Numbered from the stretch's first letter, positions 1-13,959 are shown. The stretch is 64,000 nucleotides of DNA from Lyophyllum atratum (GCA_014905825.1 JACGCN010000002.1:2232001-2296000), one strand, 5' to 3'. Notes: a model not told the origin generated them from the letters alone. Numbers and translations are program-made.

Positions 1-120
1 CATACAAAGAAACGAGAGATAGAGAGACTCAAGTCAAAGTCGACCCCCCCTACGCCCAAGAAGGTTTTGTTTGGCGACAGGGCAGAGCCATTCGCTAGCC
101 CTGCACCTCGCAGACCCTAA
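1..120 (+). CDS. 3' end of an upstream protein-coding gene (partial)
   Basis: Frame 1 is open from the first base of the window to a TAA at 118-120 and gives 39 residues. The tail is rich in Lys, Arg and Pro (it starts HTKKREIERLKSKSTPP and ends in PAPRRP). The composition resembles a disordered basic C-terminus rather than random non-coding sequence. The start and any domain lie outside the window, so no function can be given. The next gene is about 580 bases downstream. Confidence 0.5.
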   Translation, partial: HTKKREIERLKSKSTPPTPKKVLFGDRAEPFASPAPRRP

Positions 121-700
121 CTGGGCTAATACAGCAAGAGGCTTCGTCGGCTCCTCGATCGTCGGAGAAAGAGAGGCAGAGTATGAGGAGATTGCTCCTG
201 GATGAGGCCAACGACGATGATTGAAGGCCTTGCCTGAGCTACCCGAATTACCAGCAACCGGAATCTATCGCCAAATATTTTCGACTGATATACGAAGACG
301 CAATATTCTACACTCGACACACCTAGCCAACTCGTTTCTTGCATTCAATTTAGCAGCCCACATTTGCCAACCTATCTAGTCCCCAGGTCTTGTGCTTATC
401 TTTTATCTATCAGTTCACTATGTACGCCTTGGAACACGCTCCGTCCTACCCTTTCTTCACCCGTACCCTTTTCTTTATCCATTTTTTTTCGTAGTTACGG
501 GCGGCACAGCTGTCTTCGTGCTTGTATCCATGATGCCCCTTCAGCGTACATTGTACATATATGCTCCTCCCCTCGAATGAAGATGCCTCGGAGTCGAACC
601 AACTTTTAGATGTCTCACGTGATTGACACGTCGCCTCCACCTCCAACTTCAAGTCGCGATCGCTTTGAACGTCCCGTCCAACCACCAACTGCTGCCCAGA
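121..700. other. intergenic, no gene seen
   Basis: Short pyrimidine-rich stretches, for example around 455-490, precede the LCL2 start. They look like promoter or 5' leader sequence. No ORF here has recognisable content. Confidence 0.5.
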
Positions 701-1140
701 ATGCTGCGTACAGTCGTTTTTGTCTTATTCCTCGCGTTTGGCCTCGTTTCCGCCAACTTCGACTTCTTCGGAAATATGTTTGGAAACCAACAGCAGCACC
801 ACCAGCAACAGCAGCAGCAGCAACACCGCTCCGGCGCATCTCAGTGGGCCGCACACGCAGACACCGGTATTCCGCATCCTATGTTTAATAAGCCTCAGAA
901 GAAATAATTGCGATGCTTTTTTCTGTAGTGCCGTGTTCTCAATACCTTTGCCCAACGACCTTGGACTGTGTCGCGCGCCCGGTCGACTGCCCATGTCCTG
1001 ATGTGCAGGACGTGAAATGCACAATTCCAGATGTGGTCAGCAGCAACGAAGCTACGGTCGTGTGCGTGAGGGGAGAGAACGAGTGCGCCGAGGTGGAACG
1101 TCTGATGCGGAGAGGCTCGAAGCCATCAAAGACGAGGTAG
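701..1140 (+). CDS. LCL2: LCL2-like secretory-pathway protein
   Basis: Two exons, 701-866 and 929-1140, joined over a 62-nt GT-AG intron in phase 1, give 125 residues. The protein starts [18 protein letters not shown], a clear signal peptide, followed by FDFFGNMFG, a Gln/His-rich run and then the conserved Cys segment [14 protein letters not shown] and [12 protein letters not shown]. This order and length match the fungal Lcl2 family (long chronological lifespan protein 2), linked in yeast to the secretory pathway and ERAD. The ATG at 701 was chosen because it begins the signal peptide; an upstream in-frame ATG at 623 would bury it. The Gln-rich run is longer than strictly needed and may vary between strains. 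Confidence 0.88.
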
Positions 1141-1529
1141 AGGGATTGTGACGGTGTGTATTGTTGATTTAGACTCTGAGGCTTGTACGTTCATATCACT
1201 ATCCGCGTTACCTTTCTTCGCCTGCATGGAAGTCAACTTATTGACTTTTATTTTCAAAGAATACAGGCTTGCAGTAGGCATGTAAAGAATGCGGGCATGT
1301 ATGTTCAGCCATGCCGAAAATATCTCCCAGCTTCAACTCAAGACTAGCGTTCTGGATGTCTTCCTGAAGTAGAGGTCAACCCATTCATCGAGCTGGCTTC
1401 CAATCGCAGTACTGGAGGTTTAGATGCAACCACCGCAGATTCCGATGGGAAGACGACAATTAGGGTATATTCAGAGCGGGGGTATGCGGGCCAAAAGCAA
1501 CATTGAATTGAGGGCGACAGAGGCGTACA
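1141..1529. other. intergenic between convergent genes
   Basis: The space between the LCL2 stop and the stop of the minus-strand membrane protein. It presumably holds both 3' UTRs; nothing else was recognised. Confidence 0.5.
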
Positions 1530-2218
1530 TCACTTCGGGATCACAGACTCCACATCATCCTGCAAATGAGATAAGGAAATTTCCTTTTGACTAAACCAAA
1601 CACACATACCTTCTCGTATTCCGCATACCTCCAGTCATGCGGATCCGGGCCTTCCTTATGCACTATTGAATGACCTTTCACTGCCATTGCGCCCACCACA
1701 ACCGTCTGGTACATCGTCAAGAACACTTGTACGCGCTGCGAATGCACAGTGACCGGTAAACCCTGTTGTCGGAGCCATGCAACCTGATAATACGGCATAT
1801 GACCTGATGCAAGCACCACAATGGTCAAAATGAGGGCGACCAGCCATACAATCGCTAGGAGGTAGCCTGAGAAGACGGCTGTGGAGAAGTACGATGGGGC
1901 CTCCGGCGTCCGCTTGCGGCGGCCAATAAGGATGACGCCAATGTGGTACAGGAGGGTGTATATGGCGATGCAGGGGTTGAGCCGCATTGAGAGATAACCC
2001 AGGTCGAGCATCGAGACGACGAGGAGTATGCATGCCCCCGGCATGGACGCGCAGGTGAAGAGAACGATGCTCCGGGGAATCGGGAGTGGTGACGGCGGGA
2101 ACTGGGCCACGAGAAATGCCGGGAGCTCAGCTCTGGGCAGTTTCATCGATGCAATGTTGCTGACGATGACCAGCACCGAGTGATTCTGGATAGTGGCCAG
2201 CACTTGGGACGATAGCAA
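1530..2218 (-). CDS. four-helix membrane protein of unknown function
   Basis: The main exon (2218-1611 side) reads through hydrophobic segments typical of a small polytopic membrane protein: one near IVLFTCASMPGACILLVV, a second near CIAIYTLLYHIGVILIG, a third near SGYLLAIVWLVALILTIVVL and a fourth near FLTMYQTVVVGAMAV. A short last exon (1559-1530) follows a 51-nt intron (1609-1560) and ends DDVESVIPK. Unspliced, the frame gives a poorer tail. The 5' end is uncertain: the frame is open back to a stop near 2258 without an ATG before the in-frame ATG at 2146, so translation starts either there or in an unresolved upstream exon. I do not recognise the family; it resembles uncharacterised basidiomycete membrane proteins. 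Convergent with LCL2. Confidence 0.6.
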
Positions 2219-2717
2219 GAGCCAAAAGCCGTCGCGGCTGATGCGGTAATTTGAGCTTTACCACGGCGGACAGGGGTCGCTATAGCACCCCTTGAAGCAG
2301 TTTCAACTTTCCCTTATTCGTGATCATCACCCTGATGATGGCTGACGGGTGCTCCTCACTGACTGCGCTCCTAGACAAGGCTATGCTTAAATCACTTGTG
2401 TCAGAGGAAGATGAGGAATTTGCAAAGTTGATCACACGCCTCCAACGTTGACCACCTTCTTTCGTACCTTGAAGACAATCAGAGATTGTAAGTAAACTGA
2501 CCTCTTCCCCTCTTCTAGTTCTTCTCCGGATTCTTGGTTCCTATCCCGAACATGACGACACTTCCACGGTCCAACTTCGAGAAGTCCGCTCTGAGAATGT
2601 TTCTGTTCTTCCTGTGAACAGTGGGAAACCATTCCTCACCCTTTGACGCGTCGGCTCTCACTACTGCATCGCTGGTGTGCCATATAGCATAAAGTTCCCA
2701 GCTCTAGACTATGGCGA
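2219..2717. other. intergenic with a possible small spliced ORF
   Basis: An ATG at 2338 opens 37 codons rich in Leu, Glu and Asp before a TGA. A canonical donor (gtaagt near 2489) and acceptor (ctag near 2519) lie further on, but I could not join them in a consistent frame. This may be a tiny gene, a decayed one, or non-coding sequence. Confidence 0.25.
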
Positions 2718-2723
2718 TATAAA
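2718..2723 (+). promoter_or_regulatory. TATA box of the PEBP-like gene
   Basis: A TATAAA hexamer lies 43 bases upstream of the ATG at 2767, with a short leader between. Spacing is compact but plausible for a fungal core promoter. Confidence 0.45.
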
Positions 2724-2766
2724 TCCGACTCCCATTATGTGAAAACTTGGGTCATACACATCAAGT

Positions 2767-3724
2767 ATGCTCTATATTTTCGTCCTTGCTTTCTCTCTGG
2801 TGCCGACTCTCTATGCCCAGACAGATTCTTCTCTTTTGACTAATGTCACGCAAGCGTTCTCACAAGCCCAAGTCGTTCCAGATGTCCTTCCATCCTTCGC
2901 GCCGACGGCTCTTGCGAACATTGTCTTCGGCGCATCCATGACCAATCAAGTACTCAATGTTACCCCTGGTATCCTTCTAACAGAGCCTCGTAAGAAAACC
3001 ACACCTACATTCCTTATGTGACTCCTCTCATCGTATTCTGCTCACACAGAGACGGCCACGGAGCCAGCGGTCTCCCTCATATCAAACAGCACCATTGAAG
3101 TTGCCAACCAGACTTTCGTGTTGGCGTTGGTGGATCCCGATGCTCCCAGCCCTCAAAACACCAGCGCCTCACAGTTCCTCCACTTCCTCGGAGGCGACTT
3201 CCGCGTGAATGCTACGTCCTCGGACCCCACGCATCTGGCAAACCAGAGCGCCGCCCTCATGGACTATTTCCCGCCAACACCCCCCGCAGGATCCCCACCG
3301 CACCGGTCTGGAGTATATGTCACCCTTATCATTCCAAAGGCTGATATCTTTCCCGTACAGTTACGTTCTGGTTGTATACAGTCAACATAGTGACTTCACG
3401 GATACTGCGCGCGCCTTGGTCAACGCATCCACGCCGAGGAACAATTTCAATCTCACAACATTCGCTGCATCTACAAATCTCAGTGACCCATTAGCCGGAA
3501 ATTTCTTCTTCGTTGGTCCCGGTGATAGCACCAGCAGCGCGTCAGAAACTTCCGCAGCGCCTACCGCCACTGCGCCTCCTTCGACTAGCACAGCCAGTGG
3601 GTCTGATGTGGTGCCCACCACGTCTACCAATGGTGACCGCGCCAATGCATGGGCAACGGCTGGGATTGCATGGAGTCTTCCCCTGGTCATCTTAGTGATG
3701 GCCAGGGAACTGTGGAACTTTTGA
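2767..3724 (+). CDS. secreted PEBP-like protein, probable GPI anchor
   Basis: Three exons, 2767-2989, 3050-3305 and 3361-3724, give 280 residues. An N-terminal signal peptide (MLYIFVLAFSLVPTLYAQ) leads into a phosphatidylethanolamine-binding protein fold, shown by LALVDPDAPSP, the downstream FLHFLGGDF and PHRYVLVVYSQ. The PHRY motif appears only if intron 2 uses the donor after CACCG at 3305, which decided the splice site. After the domain comes a Ser/Thr/Ala-rich linker and a hydrophobic C-terminal stretch (AGIAWSLPLVILVM), as in GPI-anchored wall or membrane proteins. Family members bind phospholipids or inhibit serine carboxypeptidases; which applies here is unknown. Many Asn-x-Ser/Thr sites suggest glycosylation. 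Confidence 0.82.
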
Positions 3725-4045
3725 GCTTACCCTTCATACATACGCTGGAATACACTTGGTAAACTTGACCGATGGCTCTCATCTCTAAGACCACTTTCGG
3801 CCGACCAAGAACAGTCGGATACTGAACTGTACCTCCGGCAATTTTGGTCCGGCGGAATAACAATTAATCGTTAGACAGTTGTACAAGTCTTTACAAGTCT
3901 CCACAGTCCCCACTGTCCGGGTGTTGTGACGCAGGGGCTTGGGAAGTTGGGAAGGAGTCGCATCTAATCTTATCCGTTGTTTGTACATTGTTTGCATAAG
4001 TCATGGTCTCACTCATCCAACCTCGCGTTCAACGTTGACGGAGCA
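3725..4045. other. intergenic, no gene seen
   Basis: Covers the 3' side of the PEBP-like gene and the promoter of the SF3B6 gene. Nothing else was recognised. Confidence 0.5.
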
Positions 4046-4517
4046 ATGGCGCTGGCAAGGCCAACTGTAAGTTTCTATCTCTCACTTCGCCAAAATTCTG
4101 CTCACGGAACACTCTAGACAAAACTACCTCCAGGTGCCAACCGTATCTTGTTCGTTAAGAACTTGAACTACCAAATTACTGGAGAGGACCTGTACGACTT
4201 GTTTGGGCGCTACGGCACCGTACGCCAGATACGAATAGGGAACGAGCAGAAGACGAAGGGGACATCATTTGTTGTTTTCGATGATGTTATGGACGTGCGT
4301 GGACAATGACCTATGGCTTCAATCCGCTTGCTGACTTTATACTCAGGCGAAAAATGCTCTCGACCACCTAAACGGCTTCCATCTTCAAGAGCGCTATATT
4401 GTTGTACTCTATCATATGCCTGCCAAACAAGATGCCGCCGCTGCAAAAGCAGACCTAGCTCGCCGCGAAGAGGAGGTCGCAGCGCTAAAGAAAAAGCACG
4501 ACATCGGGGATGATTAA
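4046..4517 (+). CDS. SF3B6: splicing factor 3B subunit 6 (p14)
   Basis: Exons 4046-4066, 4118-4294 and 4347-4517 give 122 residues, close to the 125 of human p14. One RRM is visible with RNP2 (ILFVKNLNY) and an RNP1-like segment (KGTSFVVFDD), then HLNGFHLQERYIVVLYH and a charged C-terminal helix. In the U2 snRNP, p14 sits on SF3B1 beside the branch-point adenosine. Both introns are phase 0 and about 50 nt. The first exon codes only seven residues. The assignment rests on length and motif order. Confidence 0.92.
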
Positions 4518-7500
4518 TGGACGCTGTAGTAGGTTATCGTGGCAGCATGTTTGGTCGCTGAGCGATTGAGGAATGCTTTTCCCGTACAGCGACAGTACTA
4601 GGAACATGGTGAACTGTAATCCAAGCCAACGAGAATAGTCACATGTATCAGAGTATGTCCAACGTGCTCTTTCTTCTGCCCTTCCCTTCTACTTCGCTTC
4701 ATCTCAGGCTCAGCTGTCGTTCATCAGCCTCGTTCCTTGGTGCTCTATTTCCTTTCCTTCTATCGCGGCTGACCCCGTGCAGTACAACCTGGACATAGTT
4801 TATCGACGTGTGGCGAGTATTGCTGTGGGTACTGGCGGCTTCGAAAGTATGAGGACCAGCTGTTACGTCTAGAAAGCTCAACTCACTATTGCCAACATGT
4901 TTGTAAGCATTGTGGCGGCCGACAATCTTTTGGGTGAGCTGGACTAAATTTACAATTCACTAAATCACATCTGATCTAAAGTACTTGTCAGTGAGGATGT
5001 TTAGGCGTATCGTGTCAAATGTTACCTCTTCGTCAGGCTAATGACGCTTTATACGTGAGAAGAGTTCACCAAGCAACATTAAATCACACACCAGTGTTAC
5101 ACCATGGCCACACCTGTAACGCTCTTCAGAAGGTTACGCACTGGCCAAGATGAAGCGACCTACTTTTTATACACGTTGCGAACCCTACTCTTGCAGGTCA
5201 GGGGTTATCACGTCATCGTGATCTGTAGCTCACCTGCGCCAATAACACATACTACTAGGAGGAGAATGTTGGGCGATCCGAAGCCCACAGGCTGTTTTAT
5301 AGGATTCAACTTAAAGGTTTGACACGTCGTCGGAAGTTTACGCGTAACAGGTTTACACACGACACCTACAGAAGGCGGAAGGTGGACCTCAGGGATATCA
5401 GGTAGCATCCTGGAATTTCCGGACGAAACGACCTAAAAAAGGTAAGAGTTGCAGGCTTTTTGGGAGTCCACTAGAGAATCCTTCGCGATATCGATGGGTT
5501 CCACAACGGGTGCCATCGCCACTGAGAAGCGCACGGTTTGTCTCGTGAGAGGCAATCATACACTGGCTGGAAAACGCATACTCAACCTCGGAGCAGCGAA
5601 TTAAGGGATTGGGGTCAGAAGCTTCCGTGATATCTTTGAGACGATCATCCAAATTTTACCCCACGATTACCCAGCTATATCCTCGATATGATCCACTTCT
5701 GGCTCGCCACCTTTCCGGTTTATGGATCCATCGAAGGCAATGAGCGCACTTGCACACGAACCCTCATGTCTCGCCGACGGCCGTGTCACCGCCTGCAGTG
5801 TACCATAGGGACGGACTCGTTCAAATCATATGATCAGACAGGCCCTTCTCGCCCGCTTTCACACACGAACTCGAATGGTTCCAGCCATGCGGATTCGCGG
5901 TCATTTCCAACAGGGGAGGTCGCTTCGGTAGGCCCATTCCCTCGGCATCTCTATGACGCAGCATGCCTTACACTCCTTCGACACCCAAAATACTATTTTC
6001 GACTGCTCGGGATTGAAGGAGCCCCATCCAGCAACCGGAGACGGCGATCTCAAAATCCAATCCCTCGTCAGGCTCCACGCTGATATCAAGCCTCGCTGAT
6101 GCAGTTCGGAAACATCAGACTCTCGAAGAAGTTTTGGGTTGTCTCCAGTCAGGATTCGCCTATCTTTTAACGTTTAAGATGCAGGGCACCTGTATGGAAA
6201 AGATCGCTTGCGTCGTGGACCCGATTAATCGACAATCCGATCGCAGGTTCTTCAAAACCTTGATTGCCCAAACTCCTTCTTATTAAATGAAACCACACGT
6301 TAACCTTTATTTCAGCAAGGTCTCGTCCTGAGACAACGTTCTTCCATGAGGAGTTTCTTAGACAGCCGGAGATTCGTACCAAAAAGCGAACCGTTCACTT
6401 CATCTTTTGAGTTTATTTTATTTTATTTGACTTTCTAAATATCGATCTGCCTATCACCAAAAATCGCGTGGCCGCTCCTATACGTTACCGGCGGCGCAGA
6501 CTTCACCGTCCGAGTTATCTGTTCGGGTAGAAGCTCGGTGCTGTCTATACACCCTCGTTTAGAAAGCGCGACGTCCCATAAGCACGCCCATACGACCCTT
6601 TCCCTGTGGAGGCCCTTGCTCGCATCAGTCGCTTCTGCCACGTCTCGCCGCTATCCAATCTAGGGGACATTTCATTGGTACAACCATCGTACATCTGATG
6701 GGTCCGTGGTGCACAATGTGTGCACCCCATCCAAGGGAAGTCCCTGTTGACAACCCTTAACTCCAATCTTTGATCTCACCAAATCATCATCTTGATAGAA
6801 GGAGGTTGCATGCCATCGCCTCCCTTGTTATACGGGTTCCGGATGAAGATGGAAGATGAGGCGCCGTATGCTGCGACTGAGCACAGATCAAGCCTTCTGG
6901 AATCGGACTTTGGGTCGACGTAGAATTTCTTATACACCACTATCACCGCTTACAGCATGTCTATTTTCCCTCTCGTAGCGGCATTCAAGTGTTGATGAGA
7001 AGGCTATTCCGTCGGTGTATTGCTAAAAGATCTCGCACAGAGCCCGGACTTTTTGCCGAGGTTCAGGAGACCCGATTGCTGCTGCCCAAAGGGTGACAAC
7101 TTAGTCCTTGGCTTGAAGAGGGACCATGTGGTGTCATTAAGTTTCATCCACATGAAATAGACGGGATCGCCTTCTGCTGTCACAGGTGTTAGTTAACCTG
7201 GAATGACACGTTATGCTTGAATAGGAGAGGGAGGGAAGGTCGTATACCGCCGCCGTGAGCACCAAGTTCCAGCATGCGTTAATGTCAAACATTCCTGGTG
7301 GCGCGCTACGCACCGTCCATATGCGTCAAGCTCCACGCTATTGTTTATTTCATGTTGCAGCAAGTGTTTGCCTTGCGCAGCCTGTGACCATGTCCGTGTT
7401 AGTTATTCCTGTCTCTCCGAAGTAACCTTAGCGCCGATGGAAGGGGCCAGGCGTCCGACTTGGTATTCCCTGTGGTGGGTAAAATTAGTAGTCGAGAAGA

Positions 7501-8754
7501 CGTTACCCAACTAGCGATATGGCTCCGCACACGCAGTGAGTCCCACCGCTCGCATTTCATCTACATATTACCACTCGAAACCTCGGGAAAGTTGATGCAT
7601 GAAAGGAAACCATCAGAGCGCGACAGCGGCCGTGTGATGGATTAGGTGAACAAACTTCGAAGGCGCTCCCAGCAAGTGCACGAAAACCGCGGACAGCTGT
7701 GTCCACAGATTAAAGACAGCTGGTTTGAGTATGGTCGTTTTCCATATGTACCCGTGAAAGAACTAGCACCTAGGCGCGGGGTTGATATTCCGATCTAGGT
7801 GCATGACGGACTCGATACAGTACGCGAGTGATTAGATGTGCATGCACTGTAACGGGGTAAGTCTCTTACCCTCATCCAAAAACAATTGGGCCGTCGGGCC
7901 ACGAATCTTTACTTCCCTTCATGTCGTCTCTATGGCGCTTCGAGAACATGGATTTCCCTGATTGGAGGAGTGCGGAGAATTTCCGGAACTAAAAATTCGC
8001 GTCGCGTTTCGTCGTTTGCTAGTGTAATCTGCACCGGTCCTGTGGTCGGTCGGACCAATCGAGCGCCATGGCGAAGCCTGGGTTACAATCTGGACAACAG
8101 AAAAAAGAAGAACATGGCCATCAATCCAGGGAATCACGTTGGTTTTCAGAACGAGGTCATGATGTAGAACGGGTAGGATCTCCCAGAATTTCACTATGTT
8201 GGATGGAGAGGCTCGCTCAGTTGGATAGTCGAGCTCCAGTAGACGGGAGATGTCGAGAAAGGAGATTGTGGGAGATTACGCCGTCGGACGACCGCACCAA
8301 CTCTCAAGTACCAACAAACCTGCATTACCTGCACGGTGTCCATCATCTTCTCGAATAGGAAGTAGAGGGAAGTAGCTAGATCCGCCGAAGGCAAGACTTC
8401 ATCGATGGTGATATCTACCAACCTGACACGGGAGACATGTGCCATGCAGTGACCAGCTGGAAACAGCTATAGACTCAAGATAGGTATTGGTAGGGTAGCG
8501 GTTGAGTGAACAGTTAATGAACATTGACCGCCCCCCCCCGGACTTCGAAAAACGATTTTTTTTACACAGGTTTCCCCCAACCTTGGGTGATGCTTCCAGC
8601 TTAGTCGTCTCAAGAGATATGTTGGGTCTATGCAGTGTTTTATAATAGGCCTTTTAAAAGGGTATAGTAGTGTATCCATACCCATCAAGAGATAATGATG
8701 GTAATAAAAAAATGAAAGCGTCTAAGAATGGGTCTATGGTATCACACAAAGCGT
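4518..8754. other. 4.2-kb stretch without a supportable gene
   Basis: Open frames here are short and none shows a recognisable domain. The longest are a 131-codon frame at 5688-6083 (+) and frames at 7919-8194 and 8194-8445 (-), the last two possibly joined by an intron. A run of ten C residues lies at 8531-8540. Sequence around 5700-6400 reads like decayed coding sequence in several frames, but I could not name a source. No terminal repeats or tRNA genes were seen. Confidence 0.4.
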
Positions 8755-10021
8755 TTAACCAGATCCTCCAGAGTAGACCTTGCCGAACATCACCTGCTGG
8801 AGCTTGTCGTAGAGCGAAAGCACACCAGCACCAGCAACACCGCGGAGAATGTTGGCACCAGCACCCTTGAACAGGGATTTTGTGCCCTCCTTCGCGACGA
8901 TTTGTGAGCCAGCATCGAACATGGATTTGTAGTTGACACCAGAGCCGGAAGTCATCATCATACGACGACTATAGAATACAATTTAGCGCTGTCGTCAAAG
9001 AGATCGGATCATCGCGACGTACCGGATAGTGTCCAGAGGGTATGAAGCAAGACCAGCACCAATGGTGACACCCCAACCGAGACCGAATGAAGCCAAGAAC
9101 GAACCCTCAAGGGCACCAACGAGGACGACGGGCTCTGAATTGGGATGAGCTCGCATAATATGAAAAGAGAAAGCTGCACGCACTGAGGGAATCGTAGACA
9201 CCAAAGTAGAGACCGCGGTAGACAATGATACCAACGACCGAGGGAACGAAACCACGGTAGAGACCAGCGATACCGTCAGAAGCCAAAGTCTTCCTGTAAA
9301 CATCCACCAATCCGTTGAATTGACGAGCTCCTCCACCCTTGGCCGACTTGGCGTCGTTGGCCAACCGCGTACGAGCGTAATCCAAAGAGTAGACGAAGAG
9401 GAGGGAAGAGGCACCAGCAGCACCACCGGAGGCGACGTTGCCAGCAAACCACTTCCAGTACCCATCGTTCTTCTTGAATCCGAACAAGGACTTGAAGTAG
9501 TCCTCTGCAGACAACGTTAATAAAGACGGGACACGTGTATGAAAGTCGAGACGTACTGAAGGCAAAGTTAAGAGCCTGGGTAGGGAAGTAACGAATGACG
9601 TTGGCGGTGTTGCCTCTCCAGAGGGAAACGAGGCCCTCTTCACGGTAGGTGCGGCTGAAAGCATCTCCGACGCCCTTGTAAGGGGTAGCCAGACGACCCT
9701 GCTTGATCTGGATAATATGACGTGTCAACCAGGATAGGTGAAGGCGCAAACGATTGACACGAACCATCTCATCCTGGTTCTGGACCAGGAGCTTGATGCG
9801 CTCAATGGGAGCAGCAGAGGTTTTGGCGACGGCCTAGAAGTAGCGGGAATGTGAGATGCGTTATTTCCAGTCGTGTGCATGAAAACTCACAGCAGACACA
9901 CCACCCATCAGGAAATCGACTGTAACACGTAGCGCGTTGAGTACGGCATGGAACGATAGCGAGAGGCCGTGGACATACCAGCGAAATCCTTGGGGGTTTT
10001 GACTCTCTGAACATCGGCCAT
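8755..10021 (-). CDS. AAC: mitochondrial ADP/ATP carrier
   Basis: Seven exons (10021-9979, 9919-9891, 9833-9765, 9707-9557, 9504-9184, 9134-9023, 8968-8755) give 312 residues, the usual length. The protein exchanges cytosolic ADP for matrix ATP across the inner membrane. Three mitochondrial carrier repeats are evident, with [15 protein letters not shown] in the first, [13 protein letters not shown] in the second and YPLDTIRRRMMM in the third; RRRMMM is the diagnostic signature of nucleotide carriers. The RRRMMM motif straddles the last intron, which supports that joint. The start is MADVQ at 10021, without a cleavable presequence, as usual for carriers. Such high intron density is typical of conserved basidiomycete genes. 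Confidence 0.95.
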
Positions 10022-10384
10022 TTTAGACGGAGGAGGGACCGGGAGATGAGTGGGGGTTGAGAGAAAGGTAAAGGTTGGTGAACAAGATTGCAAAAAAACT
10101 TTGCAAAGAAAAGCATTTCGGGAAGCACCGGAACTCTCATAACTCCGCTTGACCCGACCGGCTGTTAAGTGTTAACCCTGCCGCGGAGATCGTATGTACA
10201 TAAACTTGTTCGGACGCGTGCACGACTCGAGACGGACTTATGTATGGAGTGGGCAATTTGCAGGGTCATATTGAAAGAAAAAATTTAAAAGCAGCACAGA
10301 TAGCTAGACTATACACTACAAGGAGAATATACGGCCATCTCCATGGTCGTTTTCTACACAATAAACGAATCAAAATAGGACACC
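10022..10384. other. intergenic: carrier promoter and FAL1 3' region
   Basis: Upstream sequence of the ADP/ATP carrier and the 3' flank of FAL1. No other feature was recognised. Confidence 0.5.
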
Positions 10385-11999
<1,615 letters not shown>

Positions 12000-12090
12000 T
12001 TTTGAGGTTGGTGTTGGATTGAGAGTGGCGGAGTTTCAAATGCCAACTTAGGCTTCTGTTGGACGTGCTCGCATTTCTTCAACTGCTGCA
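12000..12090. promoter_or_regulatory. 91-bp divergent promoter of FAL1 and SF3A3
   Basis: The start codons of FAL1 (minus) and SF3A3 (plus) are separated by only 91 bases, so both promoters must overlap. No TATA box is obvious. Confidence 0.6.
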
Positions 12091-13959
12091 ATGGACTCAA
12101 TTATCGAAATTCAGCGACAAAACCACGAGGAGCTCGAGCGCTTTGAACGCGGGCTCTACACCCTGCTCTCTCGCAACCAGCCCACGCACGAGGCCAGGCT
12201 CCAGGGCGAACACAAGGCCTCCCAGATCCTCGACCGTGTCCAGTCCAGGGTCTTGACCTTGGATTCCCTCTATCAGGACGAGGATGCGAGGAAAGTCGAG
12301 CTCGACTTTCTATCTGCCCCCGCGCAGCAGAATGACCTCTCGGAATTTTACTCGCGGTTGGTGAAAATTCAAGAGCACCACGCCAAGTATCCTGATTCTG
12401 TCCCAGGGGGCTTTGACCTCGAGCTTGCAGCCCTCCTTGATGAACCTGACCAAGAGGATGAGGACTATGAGGAGGAAGACCGTGCGTGATTTTGCTTTCG
12501 ACTACACCAACGATATTCATGTACCGCCAACGCAGCCATCTCTTTGTTGTTTTCGGGAGAGGAGGCGTACGGAAAATATGTTGACTTGTACGCACATCAC
12601 ACGGCTTACAGTAACCTGAAAAATATTGGGAAGCGGCCGGGCTATCTCCAATATCTCGACTTGCTTCTTGCTGCACAGAACGGTCTGGTTCACGAAGACC
12701 TGGCAAAAGAAACGCGTTTTTCCAAGGATTACGAAACGTGCGCAAACCTTCAATCTATGTTTCTTTTATCTGACTCATATTCCGCAGATACATTCAAAAT
12801 CTGCACACATATCTGCTATCCTTTGCGAAACGGAGACAGCCGCTTGTAGATATTCGTACCCAGCAGCAAGAAGCAGCAGCGGAGTTCGACACAAAGTGGG
12901 AGGCTGAGGAGATCACAGGGTGGGAAGAGAGCAAACCGCAAGCACAGGCGAATGGCAACGGTGCTGCAGGGGTCTGGTGTCCAGCATGTATGTACCTCTT
13001 CCTACTTGTTCAATTATTGCTATTTACGTCGTCCCTTTACAAGGTCAAAAGCTTTATTCCAAACAAACCGTGTACGATGCGCATCTCACGTCCAAGAAGC
13101 ACATCAAAGCCGCCGCCAAGCATGATGCCTCCGGCATACCTCCCACAAATCCCAACGGCCCTTCTGCTCCCGCTCCCGGCCCTATTACCAAATCCTCTGG
13201 TAATACCAGAATTCGAACGTCTGCCAGATTCACTTACCTCACCACCGCCCTCATTGTGACTCTTGTCTCCACAATCAATGATACGAAGTCAAATGTCGAG
13301 CGGAGGTTCTCTCTCACTGCTCGGGAACGCGAACAAGAATTGCTGGACCAATCTAAGCCCCCCGCTCCGGCGCCCGCGGCTACCACGGGTCCTGAGGAGG
13401 AGGAAGAGGAGGAAGAACGCATCTACAACCCTCTCAAACTGCCTCTTGGATGGGATGGGAAACCCATTCCGTACTGGCTGTACAAGCTCCATGGTCTTGG
13501 TGTGGAATACCGGTGTGAAATCTGCTCCGACCATGTGTACATGGGGAGGTATGTACAGTATGTAAACGTTGCGTATGCACGACTGACGAACCACATTCGT
13601 CCAGGAAAAACTTCGATCGACATTTCCAGGTCTGTTGAACTAGTTCGTAATAAGAACACAATGCTAACTACTCAAGCAGGAATCGAGACATGCCTTCGGC
13701 ATGCGTGCTTTGGGTCTGCCCAACACCAAGCACTTCCACGAGATTACAAAGATCGAAGATGCCCTCTCGCGTAAGTTGCCTAGCCTCTTTCCTCACACAG
13801 TCTACTAATTCGTCCTTTGCCACAGTTGCTGAAAAACTCAAACAAGAGGGCCGCCACGAAATCTTTGAGCAGGAGACAATGGAGGAGCTGGAGGATGACG
13901 AGGGTAACGTGTATAACCGTAAGACCTATGAGGACCTCAAGAAGCAGGGTCTGATCTAG
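12091..13959 (+). CDS. SF3A3: splicing factor 3A subunit 3 (SF3a60 / Prp9)
   Basis: Seven exons (12091-12481, 12536-12737, 12788-12987, 13044-13548, 13605-13629, 13680-13770, 13826-13959) give 515 residues; human SF3A3 has 501. The N-terminus ([19 protein letters not shown]) and the region [14 protein letters not shown] match the family. A C2H2 finger (VWCPACQKLYSK..HLTSKKH) and a second one ([21 protein letters not shown]) are both rebuilt only after splicing. The C-terminus is [18 protein letters not shown] then [16 protein letters not shown]3A3 is part of the SF3a complex that converts 15S to 17S U2 snRNP. Exon 5 is only 25 nt. An acidic run near residue 355 is low complexity. Confidence 0.94.

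Noticed and set aside
1656..2033. A 125-codon second frame inside the membrane protein
   Set aside because: Shadow frame; the other frame has the membrane helices.
13201..13230. A short intron in the SF3A3 gene starting at GTAATACC
   Set aside because: The nearest AG gives 28 nt, and the unspliced frame is family-like (LTARERE follows).
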